Assembly (NCBI GenBank): GCA_934096175.1
Contig: CAKOLG010000004.1
Coordinates: forward strand, 1 to 61,025
Direction: 5' to 3'
DNA from: an uncultured Bacilli bacterium
GTDB lineage: Bacteria > Bacillota_I > Bacilli_A > RF39 > UBA660
DNA length: 61,025 nucleotides
The position numbers were made by a program, and so were the translations under genes. The notes under the pieces are model-generated. The model was not told where the DNA came from, did no database searches, and saw only the letters and a program-made list of their open reading frames with translations. Within the stretch, counting starts at the first letter, position 1; each line of letters begins with the position of its first letter. Positions 8,787 through 16,890 of the stretch are shown here, in pieces.

Positions 8787-9944
8787 TTATAAATTTTCTA
8801 TTTTTCTTCTTTGCTTATCTAATTGATTTTCAACATTTACTCTTTGTACAATAAATAAAGCAATAACAACACATAAATTATAAGATCCACCATAACTTAA
8901 AAATGGCAATGGAACACCAGTTAAAGGTATAATTCCTAATACTCCTAACAAATTAATTAAAATATGAGCTAATAAATAACAAAATACACCATAAGCAAGA
9001 ATACTATTTCGCAAATTATCAGCTTCTTTGGCAATATTTAATATCAAAAGCAACATTATAAAATATCCCAAAACAACAATTATTCCAACAATTATTCCAA
9101 GTTCCTCACAAATAATTGGAAATATAAAATCAGTATGAGCTTCTGGTAAATACAAATATTTCTGAGTTGACTCCCCTAATCCAACGCCAAACAATCCACC
9201 ATTATGAATTGCAATGAAGCCATTACAAACTTGATATCCCGAATCTTCCATATACCTTTGGCAAGGATTTTTATAATTTAAAATACGACTAACCTGATAA
9301 GAACTCAAAATATTCTTACCAAAGCATAAGACTGCAACAACCAGCACCGCTACACCTATACCACAAACCGTAAAAATAGTTTTCTTATGTTTTTTACCTA
9401 TTGGTAAAGAAATAAAAATCATTGCTGTAATCATAAAAATTATAAAAGCGCCACCAAAATCTGGTTGTAAAGCAATCAGAAAAAAACAAATTGCAGCTAA
9501 TATTATTGGAAATAACATGTTCATTAACGTTATATTTTTCTTTGTTGCTATCTTATGATAATAAACCGCCATATAAATAATTAATACAATTTTAGCTAGT
9601 TCCGTTGGCTGAAAATTAACAACACCTAAATCATACCAACTTTGCGCTCCACCAGCTACTACTCCCACAAAAAATAAAAAAATTAATAAAAATAATATTA
9701 AAAACATGGCAATTTTACTAAAATAGCGATAAATTTTTGTTGGAAAATTTAATATAACAAATCCAGCAATAAAACCTAAAATAATAAATATTAATTGCCT
9801 TACAAAAAAATAATTTGTAGATACTTGATACCTTAAAACAGCTGCAATAGAAGACGCCGAAAAAATCATTAACAAACCAAAAGCCGAATAAACTATCATT
9901 AATATAAATAGCCAAACATTAATTTTTGAAAATGTTTTTTTCAT
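8787..9944 (-). CDS. ftsW: FtsW/RodA/SpoVE-family glycosyltransferase
   Basis: A 385-residue polytopic protein of the SEDS family, which polymerises lipid II. About ten membrane segments are present. Family signatures are FQPTELAKIVLI, LQPDFGGA, EAHTDFIFPIICEELG and the C-terminal GVPLPFLSYGGS. The EAHTDFI and GVPLPF motifs fit FtsW or SpoVE better than RodA; with sporulation genes nearby it could be either, and no second copy is in view to decide. The start at 9944 lies eight bases after GTAGGAG; an in-frame GTG nine bases upstream overlaps that site. The gene stands alone, without an adjacent penicillin-binding protein. Confidence 0.88.
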   Translation of the reverse strand: MKKTFSKINVWLFILMIVYSAFGLLMIFSASSIAAVLRYQVSTNYFFVRQLIFIILGFIAGFVILNFPTKIYRYFSKIAMFLILFLLIFLFFVGVVAGGAQSWYDLGVVNFQPTELAKIVLIIYMAVYYHKIATKKNITLMNMLFPIILAAICFFLIALQPDFGGAFIIFMITAMIFISLPIGKKHKKTIFTVCGIGVAVLVVAVLCFGKNILSSYQVSRILNYKNPCQRYMEDSGYQVCNGFIAIHNGGLFGVGLGESTQKYLYLPEAHTDFIFPIICEELGIIVGIIVVLGYFIMLLLILNIAKEADNLRNSILAYGVFCYLLAHILINLLGVLGIIPLTGVPLPFLSYGGSYNLCVVIALFIVQRVNVENQLDKQRRKIENL

Positions 9945-10002
9945 AGTCTTCACTCCTACACCAATTTTAACATATAAATCTAAAGTTATAAACTTAATTC
10001 AA

Positions 10003-10018
10003 AAAAATAGCTATTTTT
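10003..10018. other. 16-base perfect palindrome between ftsW and YjcZ-like gene
   Basis: AAAAATAG followed directly by its complement CTATTTTT, in the divergent space between ftsW (minus) and the small gene at 10078 (plus). With no loop it looks more like an operator than a terminator, but AT-rich sequence makes chance a real possibility. Confidence 0.35.
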
Positions 10019-10077
10019 AATGTCAAAATTATACACCTATTAATAAAATATAGTAGATACATAAAGGAGGTTATTGT

Positions 10078-10248
10078 ATGTATTATTATGGTAATAATGG
10101 TTACTACGGTAACTATAACGCTGCTATGCCTAATTGCGGATACGTTGGTTATACAACTGGTTCTGGAATAGGTGCAGCAATTTGGATTGTATTATTTATT
10201 CTTCTAGTAATCATAATCGGTGCTGGTTGGAATTGGAATAATAACTAG
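10078..10248 (+). CDS. YjcZ-like small sporulation protein
   Basis: A 56-residue protein: a Tyr/Gly/Asn-rich head (MYYYGNNGYYGNYN) and one hydrophobic helix (IGAAIWIVLFILLVIIIGAG) ending in WNWNNN. This tyrosine-glycine head with a single helix matches the YjcZ family of small proteins made during sporulation and found in the spore coat or membrane. A strong AAAGGAGG site precedes the ATG, and a terminator follows at once, so it is a complete single-gene unit. No function beyond association with the spore can be given. Confidence 0.75.
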   Translation: MYYYGNNGYYGNYNAAMPNCGYVGYTTGSGIGAAIWIVLFILLVIIIGAGWNWNNN

Positions 10249-10251
10249 AAT

Positions 10252-10276
10252 AAAAAGGACTAAAAATCCTTTTTAA
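10252..10276 (+). terminator. Terminator of YjcZ-like gene
   Basis: AAAAAGGA and TCCTTTTT form an eight-base stem with a seven-base loop just after the stop; the T tract runs into the def promoter region. Confidence 0.8.
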
Positions 10277-10277
10277 T

Positions 10278-10306
10278 TTGTTTTTTTTTCATTTTTTTGA
10301 TACAAT
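10278..10306 (+). promoter_or_regulatory. Promoter of def
   Basis: TTGTTT, 17 bases, TACAAT, ending about 20 bases before the chosen def start. It begins immediately after the preceding terminator. Confidence 0.55.
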
Positions 10307-10326
10307 GTATTTCGTTGGTGATGTAT

Positions 10327-10893
10327 ATGAGTAAACTACCTAAAAATTTACCTGATATTAAAATATTAGATGAAAAAAATAAAACGCTAAGAAAAAAAAG
10401 TTCTGATGTAACTTTTCCTCTTCCAAAAGAAGACGTCAAAAGAATAAAAGATATGATGGATTATCTTGAAATGAGTCAAATTGAAGAAATTCGCGAAAAA
10501 TACGATTTAAGAGCTGGTATGGGACTTGCCTACATTCAGCTAGGAATTGCGAAAAGAATTTTTGTAATTGTTGAAGAAGTTGAAGAAGGAAAATTTGAAC
10601 GCTATGTTGTCATAAACCCTAAAATTAAAAGTACAAGTGAAGAAATGGTATACATTTCAGAAGGCGAAGGTTGTTTAAGTATTAATCGTCCGACATACGG
10701 AATTGTTCCTCGTCACGCTCGCATGACCTTAGAAGCCTATGATGAAAAAGGTCAACTTTATACTATAAGAGTAAGAGAAGAACTATCAGTTGCTTTTCAG
10801 CATGAAATAGATCACCTCGATGGCATACTTTTTACTGATAAAATAGATAAACAAAATCCTTACAAAGGCAAAGACATTTATCGTGCATTATAA
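10327..10893 (+). CDS. def: Peptide deformylase
   Basis: Removes the formyl group from new proteins. The 188-residue enzyme keeps the metal ligands Cys116 in EGCLS and His159/His163 in HEIDH with Glu160. Motif 1 reads GMGLAYIQ (residues 64-71) in place of the near-universal GxGLAAPQ; the catalytic glutamine remains but Ala-Pro is replaced by Tyr-Ile. The start at 10327 is chosen because a GTTGGTG site precedes it and the probable promoter ends at 10306, excluding a TTG at 10297. It is a single gene on the plus strand, followed by the decayed insertion sequence. Confidence 0.92.
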   Translation: MSKLPKNLPDIKILDEKNKTLRKKSSDVTFPLPKEDVKRIKDMMDYLEMSQIEEIREKYDLRAGMGLAYIQLGIAKRIFVIVEEVEEGKFERYVVINPKIKSTSEEMVYISEGEGCLSINRPTYGIVPRHARMTLEAYDEKGQLYTIRVREELSVAFQHEIDHLDGILFTDKIDKQNPYKGKDIYRAL

Positions 10894-10958
10894 AAAACTA
10901 GAAAATTGGAAGCGAACCATATTTAGTACGCTTTAATCAAAAGGACTTTTAGTGTAAA

Positions 10959-10990
10959 ATAACACCTCACTTTCTTGAGGTGTTATTTTT
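10959..10990 (+). terminator. Terminator downstream of def inside the IS remnant
   Basis: AACACCTCA and TGAGGTGTT form a nine-base stem with a six-base loop followed by ATTTTT. It would end def transcripts and may have come with the insertion sequence. Confidence 0.75.
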
Positions 10991-11379
10991 ATGGCTTCTA
11001 AAAGTCAAAAATTAAACAAATAATCAAGAAATCTAAAGGTACACATGGATATCGAAGGATAACAGTTAGTAATTGACACTTTAAATGAAGCGATAGCGAT
11101 ATCAAAAGAAAAGATGTACATGGACTTATCATTCACAGTGATCAAAGTTTCTAGTATACATCTTTCGAATACAAATCCATTTGTAAATCTAACAGAATAA
11201 CTATTTCTAGATCTAGAAAAGGTACACCAATAAATGATTCACCAATAGAAAGCTGGCATGGTTTCTTAAAGAAAGAAACCTTGCATGACAATAATATCAC
11301 TTCTTTATAAGAGTATCAAAACTTTGTAGAAGATTGAATATTATTTTATAGCACGTCTAGACTAAAGTTAAAAAAATAG
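10991..11379 (+). pseudogene. IS3-family transposase remnant
   Basis: Plus-strand reading gives pieces of an OrfB integrase: GTHGYRRITVSN near 11040, then after a stop GLIIHSDQ, YTSFEYK, RSRKGTPINDSPIESWHGFL and ILFYSTSRLK. These match the C-terminal half of the IS3/IS150 DDE domain, including the HSDQ aspartate and the PIESW glutamate regions. At least four in-frame stops interrupt it (for example after HSDQSF and after NITSL). The residues between GYRRI and HSDQ, which carry the first catalytic Asp, are deleted. It cannot encode an active enzyme. Confidence 0.85.
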
Positions 11380-11405
11380 GAAGTGAAATTTAATCACTTC
11401 CTTTT
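11379..11405 (+). terminator. Hairpin at right end of IS remnant
   Basis: GGAAGTGA and TCACTTCC make an eight-base stem followed by CTTTT, directly after the last transposase stop. Confidence 0.55.
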
Positions 11406-11464
11406 AAAGGACTTTTTTATTATTGTGAACTATTTAGGGTTCACTTCAAAAAATTCTATTCTTT

Positions 11465-11914
11465 TTAAATTTGAAATATTCTCTTTTTACGGCTTATCAA
11501 ATAAGCAGTAATTGCAACACCAAGTCCCAAAAGTAAAAGTCCAAAAGAGACAAATTCACCTGTATTAGGATTACCGTCAGTCGCATCACCGCTCGGACGA
11601 TTCATACTCAAATTAATAGTATACTCCTCAGTTGTTGTTCCATTTGTTGCTTTAACAACTAACACATTCTTCCCTTCAACTATTGGTACTTTTCCTACAC
11701 CTTCTATAGTAACATTTTCATTGGCTGGTGTTGCAGTAATCGTAGCATAATCAAGGGTTGTTGTTAACTTTAAGGCAAAACTTTTTTTACTTACATCAAG
11801 ATTACCTATTCCATCAACATTCAAAGAAGTAATCAACCCCTGTGCATTTACCAAGAAAGGTACAACAAAAAAACACAAAATCCCCATAATAATCCAACTT
11901 GAAATTTTCTTCAT
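11465..11914 (-). CDS. Secreted, probably sortase-anchored beta-sandwich protein
   Basis: A 149-residue exported protein. It has an N-terminal signal peptide ending near VNAQG and one domain (about residues 30-110) that reads like the cadherin-like beta-sandwich family (ITATPANENVTIEG, then TTEEYTINL). The C-terminus is a cell-wall sorting signal: NPNTGEF in place of LPxTG, a hydrophobic helix and RKKR. No sortase is in the window. The single short domain would make a small surface-attached protein of unknown ligand. The start at 11914 fits GAGGTG better than a GTG six bases upstream. Confidence 0.7.
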   Translation of the reverse strand: MKKISSWIIMGILCFFVVPFLVNAQGLITSLNVDGIGNLDVSKKSFALKLTTTLDYATITATPANENVTIEGVGKVPIVEGKNVLVVKATNGTTTEEYTINLSMNRPSGDATDGNPNTGEFVSFGLLLLGLGVAITAYLISRKKRIFQI

Positions 11915-11967
11915 ATTCACACACCTCTACTATAAATAGTATACAATGCTTATAATTAAAAAGCAAA

Positions 11968-11994
11968 CAAAAAAAGAATTATTTTATTAATTCT
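11968..11994 (-). terminator. Terminator of nusB
   Basis: Seven-base stem (AGAATTA with its complement) overlapping the nusB stop and followed by seven T in the minus direction. Confidence 0.75.
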
Positions 11995-12388
11995 CATTTA
12001 ATATTTTATCCAAAACAGCATTAATAATTCTTCTAACATTATCATCAGTATATTTTTTAGCAAGTTCAATAGCTTCATTAATAGCTACAATATTAGGTGT
12101 TTCAGATTCAAACAAAATTTCATATATACCAATTCTTAAAATTGCAGCACCAGTCTTATCAATTCTATCAATAGACCAATCTTTTATATTCTGGTTTGCT
12201 AATTCATCAATTTGTTCAAGGTGTGTAATAACACCATAAACCAAATTTCTAACAAATTCATTATCAACCTCTAAATTCTCACTAATCAAACTTTCAACAT
12301 TAAATTCAATTTTATTATTCTTTAAAATATCTATTTGATATAAAATTATCATTGCTTTTTCTCTTAATTCACTTCTAGTTTTCCCCAT
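11987..12388 (-). CDS. nusB: Transcription antitermination factor NusB
   Basis: A 133-residue all-helical RNA-binding protein that acts with NusE (S10) in ribosomal RNA antitermination. The N-terminal RSELREKAMIILYQIDI and the C-terminal PNIVAINEAIELAKKYTDDNVRRIINAVLDKI match the family throughout. The start at 12388 has GAGGTG eight bases upstream; a GTG at 12403 overlaps that site. A TATAAT hexamer lies just upstream, so it probably has its own promoter. Unlike many Bacillota it is not beside xseA or folD. Confidence 0.95.
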   Translation of the reverse strand: MGKTRSELREKAMIILYQIDILKNNKIEFNVESLISENLEVDNEFVRNLVYGVITHLEQIDELANQNIKDWSIDRIDKTGAAILRIGIYEILFESETPNIVAINEAIELAKKYTDDNVRRIINAVLDKILNEN

Positions 12389-12491
12389 TTCAATGCACCT
12401 CACTCCAGAGATTATACCATAAACTCCTAACGAAAGAAATATTTTTATTCCTTAATACACCAATCTTTTTTTATAAACAATAATATAAATA

Positions 12492-13010
12492 CTACTCTTC
12501 AATTTTAAAAAATAACTTTTCAACTTCACTACTTTTAGTAAAATGAATCAAACCCTTCGTTATAGAATAAAATTTATTTAATCTCATTAAATCATTTTCG
12601 CATTTAGCATATTTAGCTAAATCACTTTGTTTCACTTTTTTCTTCAAGAAAAAAGGTTTTAATAATTTATCATTAGGCAAAAATCCTGGTATTTTAACTC
12701 TATACCAAGCTCCTATACCTTCTATATATTCATAAATCATCCCAGGTATTTCATAATCACTATAATACCTATTTAAAACTTTTAAGAAAATCAAATCAAA
12801 TTGCATTAAATCAATATTTTTATCTTTCCTAGTATCCTTTAAAACTGTATCTACAAAATTACTAGTTTCAATTACAACAACTTCATTATTTTTTTTAAAC
12901 ACTTTAATAATAACTTGTTCTTCTTTAGTAATATATTTTTTTAAAAGACTAGCATAAACATTATAATGCATTAGATCTGTTAAACCATAAAAATAGTCCT
13001 GACTATACAT
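12492..13010 (-). CDS. Conserved-looking protein of unknown function after mutS
   Basis: A 172-residue protein that I do not recognise. It is soluble, rich in Lys and aromatic residues (MYSQDYFYGLTDLMHYNVY at the start), and has no signal peptide, membrane helix or known motif. Its ATG overlaps the mutS stop by one base (TAATG), so it is co-translated with mutS. That coupling, not its sequence, is the only hint of a link to mismatch repair. Confidence 0.6.
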   Translation of the reverse strand: MYSQDYFYGLTDLMHYNVYASLLKKYITKEEQVIIKVFKKNNEVVVIETSNFVDTVLKDTRKDKNIDLMQFDLIFLKVLNRYYSDYEIPGMIYEYIEGIGAWYRVKIPGFLPNDKLLKPFFLKKKVKQSDLAKYAKCENDLMRLNKFYSITKGLIHFTKSSEVEKLFFKIEE

Positions 13011-15547
13011 TATTTTTTAGAAAGCTCCTTTAATTCATATAATAAATTAATCGCATCAAGCGGTGTAACTTTTAGAGGATCAATGTTTTCAAGTCGTTCT
13101 AAGACAGGTGATTTTACCTCTTCAGCAGTAAAATCAAAAGTAACTTGCTCATTCGTCTTAACTGGAGTATCTTTTTTATTACTTTCATAATATCTAAGTA
13201 TTTCCCCAGCTCTATTCAAAATTTCACTTGGCATTCCAGCCAGTTTTGCTACATGAATACCATAACTTTTATCAACTGCACCATCTTTAACCTTATGTAA
13301 AAAAGTTACATTTCCATCCTTTTCATAAGCCTCAACATGAACATTTTTAATTCCACTTAAAGAATCTAAAGCAGTCAATTCATGATAATGAGTACTAAAC
13401 AATGTTTTACATTTAATATCTTTATTCACATATTCTAAAATAGCTTGGGCAATACTCATACCATCGTAAGTAGCTGTTCCACGTCCCAATTCATCAAATA
13501 ATATTAAAGAATCACTTGTTGCATTAACTAACGCATTTTTAGCCTCCATCATTTCAACCATAAACGTAGACTCTCCAGATACTAAATCATCACTTGCACC
13601 AATCCTGGTAAAGATTTTATCAAATATTGGTAATTTTGCCATTTTAGCCGGTACAAAAGAACCAATTTGTGCCATTATTATTATAATTGCCAACTGTCTC
13701 ATATAAGTCGACTTACCACTCATATTTGGTCCTGTAATCAAAAGTGTGTTAACATCTTCAGGCATCATACAATCATTAGATACATACTCTTTTTTACTTA
13801 CTCGTTCTACTACTGGATGCCTTCCTTCAACAATCTCAACGCGACGTTCTTCCAATAAATCTGGTCTAACTAAATTATATTCATCAGCTGCCGTTGCCAA
13901 ACTAATTATAGCATCAACTTCCGCTAAATCATGTGCACAAGCTTTCAACTTAAAAATATCCTTTTTAATTGCTTCTTTTATTTCCATAAACAAATTATAT
14001 TCAAGTTCAATTATCTTTTCTTCCGCATTTAAAACTAATGCTTCCTTTTCTTTCAATAAAGGACTTATATAACGTTCACAATTAGTTAAAGTTTGTCTTC
14101 TTTCATAACCAAATTCTTCTTTTACTTTATCTATTTGACTTTTACTAATTTCAATATAATAACCAAATACTTTCGTATATCCCACTTTTAAAGTAGTTAT
14201 CCCTGTTCTAGCCCTTTCTTGTTCTTCTAATGAAGCTATAAAATCTTTACCACCACTACGAATCATTTTAAGTTCATCAAGTTCTGCATTATAACCATCT
14301 TTTATTAAATATCCCTCTTTTAAACCAAGAGGCGGATTTTCATAAACTGCCTTTTCAAGCAAATCATATAAACTAGACATATCTGCAAAAGTATAATCAA
14401 AACCAAGTTTCTTTATTCTATCAGAAATTAACGGCAACATTTCTAAACTTCTTTTTATTTGTAAAACATCTCGTGCATTTAAATTTCCACAAACTGTTTT
14501 ACCGCAAAGTCTTTCTAAATCATAAACTTCATCTAAATATTGAAGAAGTTCCTCTTTTACAATAAATTCCCGACGCAACACATCAATCATATCATAACGT
14601 TTAAATATTGCCTCCTTATCTTTTAATGGTTTACTCAACCAATTTTTTAGACACCTACTTCCCATAGCCGTTTTTGTTTTATCAAGTAACCAAATCAAAC
14701 TATAAGTACGTTCCTTCAATCTTAATGTTTCAAATAGTTCTAAATTTCTAATTGTATGAATATCCATTTCTAAATATTCATCTGGATAAATTATTTCTAC
14801 ATTATTAATATGATCTAAATTTTTTAATTGTTTTACTACCAAATAATACATTAAATGTTTAATTCCCAAAATATATCTCATTTCTTTAATGTCTTGGTAA
14901 ACATTCTTATATTGATCTTCTAAATACTGACTACTAATACTTACTTCAATACCATAATTATTTTTTAATAAATTAATTAACTCTAAATTATCATTATTAA
15001 ACAAAACTACTTCTTTTAATCCAAGACTAAGAATAGCATTTATCAACTTAGTTTCATTTTTCGGAATATCCATAATATATAAAGAACCTGTAGAAATATC
15101 TGAATAAGTTATAGTATATATATTTGTAAAATCTAAAATACTGCCAATATAATTATTATCATAATCTTTAAGCATTTCATAATCGACAACAGTTCCTTTA
15201 CTTATTACTTGTATAACCCCTCTTTTAACCATTCCTTTAGTATCTTTAGGATCCTCCAACTGCTCACATATAGCAACCTTATATCCTTTGCTTACCAACT
15301 TTTCAATATAAGGCTTAACACTATGAAAAGGAACCCCGCACATTGGCACACGTTCATCTAAACCGGCATTTTTACCAGTCAAAGTAAGTTCTAATTCCCT
15401 ACTGCATAAAATTCCATCTTCAAAAAACAATTCATAAAAATCGCCTAGTCTAAAAAACAATAATTCTTCTGGATATTGATCTTTAATTTCCATATATTGT
15501 TTCATTCCAGGACTTAATTTTTCTCTATCTACTTCGCATCTTTTCAT
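13010..15547 (-). CDS. mutS: DNA mismatch repair ATPase MutS
   Basis: Recognises mismatches and signals for repair. The 845-residue protein has domain I with the mismatch wedge (FFRLGDFYELFFEDG, containing the conserved Phe and Glu), connector, core and clamp domains, and a C-terminal ABC ATPase. The ATPase has GPNMSGKSTYMRQ (Walker A), ILFDELGRGTATYDG (Walker B and D loop) and STHYHEL. The start at 15547 is set before MKRCEV; a GTG nine bases upstream is possible. mutL is not adjacent. The 172-residue unknown gene follows with a one-base overlap. Confidence 0.97.
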   Translation of the reverse strand: MKRCEVDREKLSPGMKQYMEIKDQYPEELLFFRLGDFYELFFEDGILCSRELELTLTGKNAGLDERVPMCGVPFHSVKPYIEKLVSKGYKVAICEQLEDPKDTKGMVKRGVIQVISKGTVVDYEMLKDYDNNYIGSILDFTNIYTITYSDISTGSLYIMDIPKNETKLINAILSLGLKEVVLFNNDNLELINLLKNNYGIEVSISSQYLEDQYKNVYQDIKEMRYILGIKHLMYYLVVKQLKNLDHINNVEIIYPDEYLEMDIHTIRNLELFETLRLKERTYSLIWLLDKTKTAMGSRCLKNWLSKPLKDKEAIFKRYDMIDVLRREFIVKEELLQYLDEVYDLERLCGKTVCGNLNARDVLQIKRSLEMLPLISDRIKKLGFDYTFADMSSLYDLLEKAVYENPPLGLKEGYLIKDGYNAELDELKMIRSGGKDFIASLEEQERARTGITTLKVGYTKVFGYYIEISKSQIDKVKEEFGYERRQTLTNCERYISPLLKEKEALVLNAEEKIIELEYNLFMEIKEAIKKDIFKLKACAHDLAEVDAIISLATAADEYNLVRPDLLEERRVEIVEGRHPVVERVSKKEYVSNDCMMPEDVNTLLITGPNMSGKSTYMRQLAIIIIMAQIGSFVPAKMAKLPIFDKIFTRIGASDDLVSGESTFMVEMMEAKNALVNATSDSLILFDELGRGTATYDGMSIAQAILEYVNKDIKCKTLFSTHYHELTALDSLSGIKNVHVEAYEKDGNVTFLHKVKDGAVDKSYGIHVAKLAGMPSEILNRAGEILRYYESNKKDTPVKTNEQVTFDFTAEEVKSPVLERLENIDPLKVTPLDAINLLYELKELSKK

Positions 15548-15591
15548 TTCAATCACTTAAACTATTATAAATCAAATCTCATCTTTTGCAA

Positions 15592-15615
15592 AGAAAAAAA
15601 GACGACTAATCGTCT
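15592..15615 (-). terminator. Terminator of the 331-residue exported protein gene
   Basis: AGACGA and TCGTCT stem with a TTAG loop, followed by seven T in the minus direction; it overlaps the stop codon at 15606. Confidence 0.85.
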
Positions 15616-16601
15616 ATCTCATAAGGATAACTTTCTGTTCCTTGTCCTTTTATATCGGCTTTAATATTAATAACTGGATAAATATCTAAAGCAGTATGAC
15701 TATCTAAAGTTACTTGTTTATCATCCTGTAAAGCCCACACATAATCTAAATCAAAACCATTTCCTAAAACCATATTATTTTTTAAATAACTACTTTTAAC
15801 ACCATTATTTATTAAATTCATTTCTCGTAAACTAAGTAAACCAACATTAAAATTACTATAACCTTCAAAATTAATTAAATTTTTAACATCCATAATATTT
15901 TCATAATATTTTGTAGTATCATAATCATTAAAAATTATATATTTATTATCTTTGAAATTAGTATTTAACCAATTTTCTAATATAGAAACAATTTCACTCC
16001 TATCAAAAGTATTATTGTCGCCATACGCATATTTACCAATAGAATCAGCAAGTATAAGTCGTAAACTACCGTCGCCATTAACTCTTACAATTCTAAACAT
16101 CAAACCATTAAATTTAAAATAATTATTATCACTATCACCTTTATAATAATATGAATAGCCATGATTATCATTAATCATATTCAAAGAAGCCAAATTTATT
16201 GCTTTTGTACCGTCATTCATAAATGACAAAATACATACCGTGTCTTGATAAATATTATCACTATATATAACATGATTTTGTGGATCATATGCCAAACTGC
16301 CTTCCGTACAATTTATTCCACCAAACGTTGCATTACTATAAATTGTATCCATAAATGCCCCACCAGACACACTTTTTACATAATAATCCTCTTGTCCATT
16401 AATTATATCAATTTTTATTGTATAACTAGCATCATAATCAGGCTCTTTTAATGAATAAGAAGCGCCTATCATTACTAAACAAGAACAGAAAAAAATTAAA
16501 ACAGGTACAAACAAACCTTTAAACTTACTTTTATTAGAAAAAATAACTTTATCCTTATTCTGTATTTTACTTAACTCTTTTTCCGGATCAAATTTCTTCA
16601 T
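15606..16601 (-). CDS. Exported protein with prepilin-like N-terminus, unknown role
   Basis: A 331-residue protein with a basic N-terminus, one hydrophobic segment (about residues 30-50, ending in GASYSL) and a large extracellular part. Residues 60-130 look beta-rich. The middle module contains YFKFNGLMFRIVRVNGDGSL, and the C-terminus reads IYPVINIKADIKGQGTESYPYE. The RIVRV block and the terminal G-x-GT-x-PYE block recur in the 308-residue protein at 19813-20739, so the two are probably paralogues. The Ser-Tyr after the hydrophobic stretch recalls SipW-processed proteins. No known function. Single gene with its own terminator. Confidence 0.6.
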   Translation of the reverse strand: MKKFDPEKELSKIQNKDKVIFSNKSKFKGLFVPVLIFFCSCLVMIGASYSLKEPDYDASYTIKIDIINGQEDYYVKSVSGGAFMDTIYSNATFGGINCTEGSLAYDPQNHVIYSDNIYQDTVCILSFMNDGTKAINLASLNMINDNHGYSYYYKGDSDNNYFKFNGLMFRIVRVNGDGSLRLILADSIGKYAYGDNNTFDRSEIVSILENWLNTNFKDNKYIIFNDYDTTKYYENIMDVKNLINFEGYSNFNVGLLSLREMNLINNGVKSSYLKNNMVLGNGFDLDYVWALQDDKQVTLDSHTALDIYPVINIKADIKGQGTESYPYEIDD

Positions 16602-16661
16602 ACATATCCTCCTATATCATAAACAATTTTACAATACATTTATAAAAAAAGCAACGCTAAC

Positions 16662-16685
16662 AAAAAAAAGACAATTAAATGTCTT
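16662..16685 (-). terminator. Terminator of the 25-residue micro-gene
   Basis: AAGACA and TGTCTT stem with a six-base loop and seven T in the minus direction, seven bases after the micro-gene stop. Confidence 0.75.
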
Positions 16686-16691
16686 ACATTT

Positions 16692-16769
16692 TCACATACT
16701 AATTGTTACCAAAACAAATATAATAACTAAAATAACAATTGCTAAAAATCTATGTTTACCATCCAACAT
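16692..16769 (-). CDS. 25-residue membrane micro-protein
   Basis: Encodes MLDGKHRFLAIVILVIIFVL followed by VTISM: a short charged head and one membrane helix. Support comes from a full set of signals packed into 170 bases: a promoter (16801-16830), a GGAAGG site nine bases before the ATG, and a terminator just after the TGA stop. A second in-phase ATG at 16793 would add eight residues, but lies too close to the promoter and has no ribosome site. It could instead be a small RNA. Similar small single-helix proteins occur in sporulating Bacillota; the role is unknown. Confidence 0.55.
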   Translation of the reverse strand: MLDGKHRFLAIVILVIIFVLVTISM

Positions 16770-16800
16770 AATACTATTCCTTCCATCCAGCATAAACAGT

Positions 16801-16830
16801 ATTATAAGATATTTTTTAAAAGTTTTTCAA
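16801..16830 (-). promoter_or_regulatory. Promoter of the micro-gene
   Basis: TTGAAA, an 18-base spacer and a perfect TATAAT on the minus strand, about 30 bases before the ATG at 16769. Confidence 0.65.
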
Positions 16831-16868
16831 GTTGTTTTCTCATGTTTTACACCAATTTAACTTTTAAA

Positions 16869-16887
16869 AACTTATTTTTATAAGTTA
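16869..16887 (-). terminator. Possible terminator of ylbL-HD operon
   Basis: AACTTAT and ATAAGTT stem with a four-base loop followed by TTT just after the HD gene stop; a weak T tract. Confidence 0.5.
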
Positions 16888-16890
16888 AAA

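Larger units (their letters stand above)
10909..11447 (+). mobile_element. Decayed IS3-family insertion sequence
   Basis: A 540-base remnant. Its ends are imperfect inverted repeats: GAAGCGAACCATATTTAGTA at the left and the complement of GTGAACTATTTAGGGTTCACTTC at the right. Between them is a broken DDE-type transposase (separate entry). Complete IS3 elements are 1.2-1.6 kb, so more than half is lost, including orfA. No convincing target duplication is visible. This is the only stretch over 300 bases without an intact gene; besides the remnant it contains two hairpins. Confidence 0.75.

Noticed and set aside
10991..11379. Use of TGA as tryptophan (Mycoplasma-type code)
   Set aside because: One TGA falls where the transposase remnant would have Trp, but TAG and TAA stops also interrupt it, and TGA ends real genes such as spoIIB. 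The standard code is used.
10909..11447. Target-site duplication around the IS remnant
   Set aside because: Flanks are A/T tracts on both sides; any match of three or four bases would be meaningless.
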